Source: GWC2-45-44 sp041661665 (lineage in GTDB: Bacteria; Planctomycetota; Phycisphaerae; Sedimentisphaerales; UBA12454). From it: a stretch of DNA of 64,000 bases. Made by a program: the position numbers and the translations under genes. Shown piece after piece: positions 59,827 to 64,000 of this stretch (within the stretch, counting starts at the first letter, position 1; every line of letters begins with the position of its first letter). The stretch covers positions 4,625 through 68,624 of the forward strand of contig JBAZTW010000007.1 in assembly GCA_041661665.1 (NCBI GenBank), written 5' to 3'. The notes under the pieces were generated by a model. The model worked only from the letters and a program-made list of their open reading frames with translations, did not search any database and had not been told where the DNA came from.

Positions 59827-60807
59827 TCATTTTTTTGCAAATGTATTTACGAGAAGGGTTTCAAATCTTTTCATTTCTTCTTTATGAAAAGTAAAGACAT
59901 CTTCATAGGCAGTAACCATTCTTTTTAAATCACCTTTACGCACATACCAACCAATACCATCCACAAAACCTATAAAAACGGCCTTGGGATAATGTTGCTT
60001 TAACAGCGTATCAATCGAAATTTCTGTTTTGGACTTATCCCCTTGCCCCGAAGATGTTGTTGCCAAAAATGAACTTTCAGCAATTATTAATGGGTTCTTT
60101 TTGTTTGGAATAATAAAATCCATTGTTCGTTTATTATCTGGAGCATTATCAATTAATTCTGTCAAATCTCCTCGTTCATACGTTATTCCCAACCTTTCTA
60201 AAATCTCTTCAACAACAGTCTCTGGATTGTTGCCAGCCATTCCTGAATAGCTACCCTTTTCTTTGTATCTAATGAGCGTATCGATCAATTCTGGAATTTC
60301 AAACTTCAATTTTGATATACTTAATTTTTTTAATTCAAATAATGGAATTGTATTGGCTAAAAATGGAATTGAAGCGCCTTCAAAAAAAATATTTACTAAT
60401 CCTTTTCTAAAATATTCATTATTCTTAATGAGATTTTGGATTGTAGAATCTGACCATTCTTGTATATTTTCAGATTTTTTTTCATCGGACCACTTATTTT
60501 TAAAAACCAAATTGTTTAATTCAGGATCATCAACAATTCGAATTATAGTGGTCAATCTTTTTAGATATTCATTTGAAAAACCGGTGAGTGCTAATAGGGC
60601 TCGTAAGCCATTTTCTTTTTCAATTAAAAGCCATTCAAATATGTCTTTTTTCAAACCTTCAGTTTCAATTTTGTTCTTTACTACTAGTAAGGTTTCTTTT
60701 AACGAATTGATATATCCTTCATAGTTTTCTTCAAATTTTGAATTGAAAAAGTAAAAAGTATTTTTCTGGATAACCGTTAAAAATTTTTCATTATTTGTTT
60801 TTTTCAT
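59827..60807 (-). CDS. DpnII-like type II restriction endonuclease (putative)
   Basis: A 326-residue protein. The N-terminal two-thirds is helical and Lys/Glu-rich. The C-terminal third holds MAGNNPETVVEEILERLG, then RTMDFIIPNKKNPLIIAESS near residues 229-248 and VFIGFVDGIGWYVRKGDLKR. This layout, with Asp, then a strand ending in Glu-Ser-Ser, followed by GxGW, resembles the DpnII/MboI endonuclease family from memory, in which the usual Lys of PD-(D/E)XK is replaced. If correct, the target could be a short palindrome such as GATC, but no specificity can be claimed. ATG begins after a weak GGCAG. Its stop overlaps an alternative start of the DUF262 protein. AT-rich. Confidence 0.65.
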   Translation of the reverse strand: MKKTNNEKFLTVIQKNTFYFFNSKFEENYEGYINSLKETLLVVKNKIETEGLKKDIFEWLLIEKENGLRALLALTGFSNEYLKRLTTIIRIVDDPELNNLVFKNKWSDEKKSENIQEWSDSTIQNLIKNNEYFRKGLVNIFFEGASIPFLANTIPLFELKKLSISKLKFEIPELIDTLIRYKEKGSYSGMAGNNPETVVEEILERLGITYERGDLTELIDNAPDNKRTMDFIIPNKKNPLIIAESSFLATTSSGQGDKSKTEISIDTLLKQHYPKAVFIGFVDGIGWYVRKGDLKRMVTAYEDVFTFHKEEMKRFETLLVNTFAKK

Positions 60808-61741
60808 ATTTTCTGCCTTTTTTTATTTCCTCAACTATTTCCCGCCTGCCCTGAGCATGTCGAAGGAATTAGCATCTGATTTATATTTTCCACTATTCAC
60901 TATTTTTAAAAACCCTTCACTTTATTTTTTTTAAGTTTCGCCGCAGGCGATTCCACATTCTGACTTCTATCTTCTATCTTCTTTTTTTCCTTACTTCCCT
61001 GCATCTTTGCCTCTTTACTTCCATTATTTACTAAATACTAACGACTATCTACCAACAATCAACGACTAATTTGTTTTAAGGCCAAGCCACCAGAGGCCCA
61101 AAAAAACAATGCTGCAGTCCAAAGGCAAATCCAGCCCTGAGCAGAGTCGAAGGGGTATTTGCCGGAGACTGAAGTGTTGATTTTTTACAGGTGCGCTTCC
61201 GCACCGCCTTAAAACAAAAGTTATCCGTGTAAATCCGTGTAAATCCGTGTCTAAAAATATCCTGTCAGTCCTGCCCGCTGCGATGCGCATCGCGGCGAGT
61301 TATCCTGTCTGAAAAAATCCGCGTAAATCTGCGTTAATCAGTGTCTAAAAAATAAAATTCTCATCGGCGCAGCCGATTCCTTTAATTTTCATTTTTCAAT
61401 CTTCAATTTTCAATTCTATCCCGTCAATCCTGTTATCCTGTCCAAAAATTCTCCCCGCCCCCAAAACAATTCTGGTCAATACTAATCTGTTAATCAGTGA
61501 AATCAGCGTACCCGTCCTGAGCCAGTCGAAGGAATCAGCGTTTAAAAAAACAAAATCTCTGTGAACTCTGTGGCCTCTGCTCGCCCCGCACCAAATAGGC
61601 CGTTGCCGTCATTTGGTGCGCGGGTGGCTATTATCCACCTGTTTTTCTTTGTGCCTTTGCGTCTTTGTGGCAAAAATCCGTGCAATCCGTGGTTAAAATC
61701 GTTCAAAACTTGACGAAAGCTAATCAAAAGTTTACATTTTT

Positions 61742-61850
61742 TTGCAAAATTTTGCAAAATGTTGCAGAATTTTGCTTGAATCATGCAAATTTATGCTTGA
61801 ATTTTGCAACTTTATGCTCGATTTTTGCAACAAAAACCTGAAAATTTGCG
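61742..61850. repeat. Tandem 21-bp repeats with TTGC/ATGC steps phased at about 10.5 bp
   Basis: Units begin at 61762, 61783, 61804, 61825 and 61846 (TTGCA.. or ATGCA..), an exact 21-base spacing. Extra TTGC/ATGC steps fall at 61742, 61752, 61772, 61793 and 61814, so the step recurs every 10 to 11 bases, one helical turn. Each unit is like TTGCAACTTTATGCTCGATT. Confidence 0.75.
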
Positions 61851-61883
61851 CACTTTTTCAAAAAAAACTTGCGTAAATCGCCA

Positions 61884-61963
61884 TAAGTCCTTTATTTTAG
61901 AGTTATATTTTGCCGTAAGTCCTTTATTTGCGTTGTCTGCAAACAACATAAAATAAGGACTTA
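61884..61963. repeat. Three TAAGTCCTTTATTT boxes, two direct and one inverted
   Basis: TAAGTCCTTTATTTT at 61884-61898, TAAGTCCTTTATTTG at 61916-61930 and the inverse AAAATAAGGACTTA at 61950-61963. The last two can pair across GTTGTCTGCAAACAAC, so this can also be a terminator-like hairpin downstream of hemW. Confidence 0.7.
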
Positions 61964-62045
61964 CAGCCGCCTATTTTTCTCCGCAATTAAGAATTAAAAA
62001 TTAACAATTCAAAATTCTTTCTTCTCCTGCTTTTCACTTCTCACT

Positions 62046-63188
62046 TCATCCGCCGTCCGGCTCAGCAAAATCACACAGCACGAAATCGGCTATCGGCAGC
62101 GCATCTTTGGCAAGTCGCAAACAATCGCCGTTCAACTCAAGCAAATTTGATTTGAGATTCTTTTCAATTGTTCTTTTAAATAATTCATAAATATCGAAAC
62201 CTGTTTTTTCTTTATATTCCGTTAAATTTATTCCCTCTGTAAGTCGAAGATTTAAAACTGCCGTCTGTGCAGCCTTTTCAATATCCGTTATAATTATTTT
62301 CTCATCAGCGGCATCTTCATTTTGTTTGATGCGTTGGGCGTATTTTTCAATATCGCTTATATTTTCAAACCTTAAATTTCCGACCGAGCTTGCCGCCGCC
62401 GGGCCTATTCCGAGATATTGTTCGTTCTTCCAGTATGCGAGATTGTGCCTGCATTTAAATCCCGCCCTTGCGAAATTGGAAATCTCATAATGCTCAAAAC
62501 CACCCGTGGAAAGCGTTTTAATGGCCGTTTCGTACATTCTCCTGTCAGTGTCCTCGTCGATATTTTTCACGTTTCCAGATAATTTACTTTTTTCCAATGG
62601 CGTATTTTTTTCATAAGTAAGGCTGTATGCGCTGATATGCTGAATATCGAGGTTGATTGCCGTTTGCAGATTTTCTCGCCAGCTTTTTAAATTTGAATTT
62701 GGAATGGCGAATATCAGGTCGATGCCTATGTTTTGAAAGCCTGAATTTTTTGCCGATTGAATTGTCTGGAAAATTTTTTCTGGACTATATTTTCTGCCGA
62801 GAAAATCCAGTTCGCTTTGAATGAATGATTGCGCTCCGATTGAAATTCTGTTCACGCCGATACTTTTCAGCTCGGCAAATAATTTTTCATCCGCGTCGTT
62901 GGGATTTATTTCTACGGTGAACTCTTTTGGCTGTCCTGTTATCGCGATAATTTTTTTGAGGAATTGGCTTAGTATTTCGCCGCCTATACAGGCCGGGCTG
63001 CCGCCGCCGACATATAATGTTTCAATAGGCCTTTTGATTTGTGTTTTTTTCAGCTCGGCAATTTCCGCATCCAAAGTTTTTGAAACATTATATTTATCTG
63101 CGGGTTTTGAAAAAAATCCGCAGTAAAAACATTTCACTCTGCAAAACGGAATATGAACATAAATAATTTTTGGCGGATGTATTTCCAC
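62046..63188 (-). CDS. hemW: Radical SAM heme chaperone HemW
   Basis: A 380-residue protein of the HemN/HemW family. The radical SAM cluster motif CRVKCFYC (C-x3-C-x2-C) with a fourth-position pattern GFF follows IIYVHIPFC near residues 10-18, as in HemW. ETLYVGGGSPACI, FTVEINPNDAD, GVNRISIGAQSF and GFQNIGIDLIFAIP come in the expected order. HemW delivers heme rather than oxidising coproporphyrinogen. The start is set at GTG 63188 because GGAG lies six bases upstream; a TTG at 63200 is the alternative. It faces away from the twin palindromes upstream. Confidence 0.9.
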   Translation of the reverse strand: MEIHPPKIIYVHIPFCRVKCFYCGFFSKPADKYNVSKTLDAEIAELKKTQIKRPIETLYVGGGSPACIGGEILSQFLKKIIAITGQPKEFTVEINPNDADEKLFAELKSIGVNRISIGAQSFIQSELDFLGRKYSPEKIFQTIQSAKNSGFQNIGIDLIFAIPNSNLKSWRENLQTAINLDIQHISAYSLTYEKNTPLEKSKLSGNVKNIDEDTDRRMYETAIKTLSTGGFEHYEISNFARAGFKCRHNLAYWKNEQYLGIGPAAASSVGNLRFENISDIEKYAQRIKQNEDAADEKIIITDIEKAAQTAVLNLRLTEGINLTEYKEKTGFDIYELFKRTIEKNLKSNLLELNGDCLRLAKDALPIADFVLCDFAEPDGG

Positions 63189-63259
63189 TATCAGCTCCAA
63201 ATCTTAACTTCCCATTAACCGGCGTTATTTGAAAAAATTATTACACCAATCAGCACAAT

Positions 63260-63279
63260 ATGTTGTTTTTTGGCAACAT
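63260..63279. promoter_or_regulatory. Palindromic operator-like site 1
   Basis: ATGTTG, eight bases, CAACAT. Preceded by CAAT and followed by TGC, as is site 2. It lies 72 bases upstream of the hemW start. Confidence 0.6.
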
Positions 63280-63350
63280 TGCTGTAATTTTCTTATTTTC
63301 AAAGACTTTATATCCCATAAAAAGCTTATTTTCAATATTATAACACGAAT

Positions 63351-63370
63351 ATGTTGTCTAAAAACAACAT
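63351..63370. promoter_or_regulatory. Palindromic operator-like site 2
   Basis: ATGTTG, eight bases, CAACAT; same arms, flank GAAT and TGC as site 1, 91 bases away centre to centre. A TATAAC at 63339-63344 would start rightward transcription right at this palindrome. Confidence 0.6.
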
Positions 63371-63548
63371 TGCGACAAACTTTAACAGTTCGATTGGATA
63401 AGCCCGATAATGTTTTATTGCGATAACCTTTTCTAAAACAGGCCTTTGCGGTTAATTCTGTTGTTCTAAGCAAATATGGCAAATTTCTGGCATAGCCATT
63501 GCTCGCAGTGATAGTACTTTAACTTTGCCGGGCGTGCTATCTGTAATC

Positions 63549-63597
63549 CCCTGGAGGATGAAGAAGCGGATGAGCCGCCCTGCGGTCGCAACCAGGG
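63549..63597 (+). ncRNA. Candidate structured RNA (three-way junction)
   Basis: CCCTGG (63549-63554) pairs with CCAGGG (63592-63597). Inside are GCGG/CCGC (63566-63569 with 63575-63578) and TGC/GCA (63581-63583 with 63588-63590). It lies 70 bases before a strong terminator and upstream of a thiamine gene, but lacks the CTGAGA core of the TPP riboswitch, so its class is unknown. Confidence 0.4.
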
Positions 63598-63650
63598 CCA
63601 AAAGATAAATTCTTAAAGGGTCCCTGTATATATAGATTGCGTTTGATCCC

Positions 63651-63688
63651 GGAGCTGTTTCTAAGGAGGAGGCAGCTCCTCTTTTTTT
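63651..63688 (+). terminator. Strong terminator with an alternative pairing
   Basis: GAGGAG (63666-63671), loop GCAG, CTCCTC (63676-63681), then seven T. An overlapping stem GGAGCTG (63651-63657) with CAGCTCC (63673-63679) is also possible. The two pairings share bases and exclude each other. Confidence 0.75.
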
Positions 63689-63720
63689 GCGCATCGTTTA
63701 TAGGTTTCCCATTTTATTTT

Positions 63721-63748
63721 TTGATTTTTCACCCGCAGATTGTATAAC
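63721..63748 (+). promoter_or_regulatory. Promoter of the thiE-type gene, probably leaderless
   Basis: TTGATT (63721-63726), 16 bases, TATAAC (63743-63748), then six bases and the ATG at 63755. The same geometry as the fic promoter. Confidence 0.5.
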
Positions 63749-63754
63749 GCCTGT

Positions 63755-64000
63755 ATGGACAAGGCAATTTTCCGAATTATTGATGCGAATTTCAATCGCG
63801 CCCGTGAAGGCCTGCGGGTAGCGGAGGATTTTTGCAGGTTCGCGTTGAACAATCAGTTGTTAAGCGGCAAATGCAAGCAAATCAGACATCAATTATGCGG
63901 AGCTGTGAGCAAATTTGATTCGCAACAGCTTATCGCGGCACGTGATACGCAAAACGATGTCGGCTGCGAAGTTCGCATCGCAGAACAAATGAAACGAGCA
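63755..64000 (+). CDS. thiE: Thiamine phosphate synthase-type protein, N-terminal part
   Basis: The first 82 codons of a gene that runs off the right edge. AIFRIIDANFNRAREGLRVA near residues 4-23 and EDFCRFALNN form the N-terminal domain that precedes the ThiE barrel in a group of thiamine phosphate synthases (the ThiP_N type region, as I recall). It makes thiamine phosphate from its pyrimidine and thiazole halves. The ThiE domain itself is not in view, so the symbol is tentative. The -10 box TATAAC ends six bases before the ATG, so the mRNA is probably leaderless and is not controlled by a 5' riboswitch in the usual way. Confidence 0.75.
   Translation, partial: MDKAIFRIIDANFNRAREGLRVAEDFCRFALNNQLLSGKCKQIRHQLCGAVSKFDSQQLIAARDTQNDVGCEVRIAEQMKRA

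Larger units (their letters stand above)
60808..62045. other. Long gene-free region of repeats and phased motifs
   Basis: 1238 bases with no convincing gene. It includes three TCCTGAGC-type boxes (60849-60866, 61135-61154, 61515-61532), half-hairpins of CTTACTTCC type (60984-61024), tandem TCCGTGTAAA phrases (about 61210-61250), TCTCTGTGAACTCTGTGGCC and CTTTGTGCCTTTGCGTCTTT phrases, 21-bp phased repeats (61742-61850) and three TAAGTCC boxes (61884-61963). Much of it reads like pieces inserted on top of one another. Confidence 0.75.
63189..63754. other. Regulatory gap between hemW and the thiE-type gene
   Basis: 566 bases. It holds two ATGTTG-N8-CAACAT palindromes, a TATAAC box just before the second one, a candidate structured RNA (63549-63597), a terminator with a seven-T run (63666-63688) and the thiE promoter. 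Open frames here overlap these elements and look spurious. Confidence 0.7.

Noticed and set aside
61066..61290. Open frames at 61066-61290 and 61542-61784
   Set aside because: They consist entirely of dispersed repeat phrases.
61742..61963. CRISPR array
   Set aside because: The repeats are 21 bp with no spacers and diverge from each other; no cas genes are in the window.
63440..63690. TPP riboswitch upstream of thiE
   Set aside because: The invariant CTGAGA and the following core are absent, and a promoter for thiE lies after the terminator.
63452..63694. 80-codon minus-strand frame opposite the structured RNA
   Set aside because: It has a hydrophobic stretch but no start signal, and is explained by the hairpins on the other strand.

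Overview
The window reads as a chromosomal segment of a Planctomycetota bacterium, most likely of the class Phycisphaerae. This is an inference from gene content: a zinc-ribbon/DUF4190 protein with a pseudopilin-like H-X-DG tail, a GYF_2 membrane protein, a pyrophosphate-dependent phosphofructokinase, a eukaryote-like UDP-sugar pyrophosphorylase, a glutamyl-tRNA synthetase with a long insert after KMSKR, and many genes with weak or no Shine-Dalgarno sequence. Genes are of moderate GC; the two restriction-modification (R-M) modules are clearly more AT-rich. There is no ribosomal operon and no tRNA, but one complete tmRNA gene.

Layout. 1-4600: start of rsmA, tmRNA (ssrA), a GIY-YIG protein, an SGNH hydrolase, two small exported or membrane proteins and pdxB. 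4789-9123: gltX, a PfkB sugar kinase, thpR and recA. 9481-11600: a two-gene R-M module wedged between recA and alaS and flanked by a 40-bp imperfect duplication that includes the alaS start. 11580-16000: alaS and the lipid-transport pair mlaE/mlaF. 16208-24318: a membrane protein, a Fic protein with its own consensus promoter, a 951-residue FAD/Fe-S oxidoreductase, an AmrS-type radical SAM enzyme, a coiled-coil zinc-ribbon protein, an RNase HI-PurN fusion and a small anchored protein. 24315-30877 (minus): UDP-sugar pyrophosphorylase and the leucine genes leuA-leuC-leuD-leuB. 31186-37964: a GspF-like protein, der, two small exported proteins, an MFS-HEAT fusion and small membrane proteins. 38200-44865: DUF1015 protein plus class V aminotransferase, a cupin, an HD hydrolase, a Gfo/Idh/MocA oxidoreductase and glyA. 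45317-46483: two parS sites and parB with no parA in view. 46501-56371: a DUF4143 ATPase, small exported proteins, a histidine kinase next to an orphan polyamine-type binding protein with a kinase remnant behind it, an outer-membrane protein, PPi-phosphofructokinase and a GYF_2 protein. 56946-60807 (minus): an AT-rich cluster of a DpnII-like endonuclease, a DUF262/DUF1524 protein, a DNA methyltransferase and a 55-residue protein. 62046-64000: hemW, twin palindromes, a structured RNA-like region with a strong terminator, and the start of a thiE-type gene.

How the parts work together. Most of the window is housekeeping: translation and its rescue (gltX, alaS, tmRNA, rsmA, der), recombination (recA), leucine synthesis, serine/glycine/B6 metabolism (pdxB, glyA, class V aminotransferase), envelope functions (Mla pair, porin-like protein, secretion-like proteins) and chromosome partition (parB/parS). 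Genome defence is represented by two unrelated R-M modules, a Fic protein and perhaps the DUF4143 ATPase.

A striking feature is the intergenic DNA. It is packed with several families of short dispersed repeats: TCCTGAGC..TCGAAGG boxes, purine-rich hairpins of the GAAGTAAGGAAG type, GTAGGGTGG..CCACGCGG boxes, GCCCCC/GGGGG hairpins and phrases such as CTCTGTGTCTCTGTGGTGAA. These recur unchanged in character between otherwise ordinary genes.
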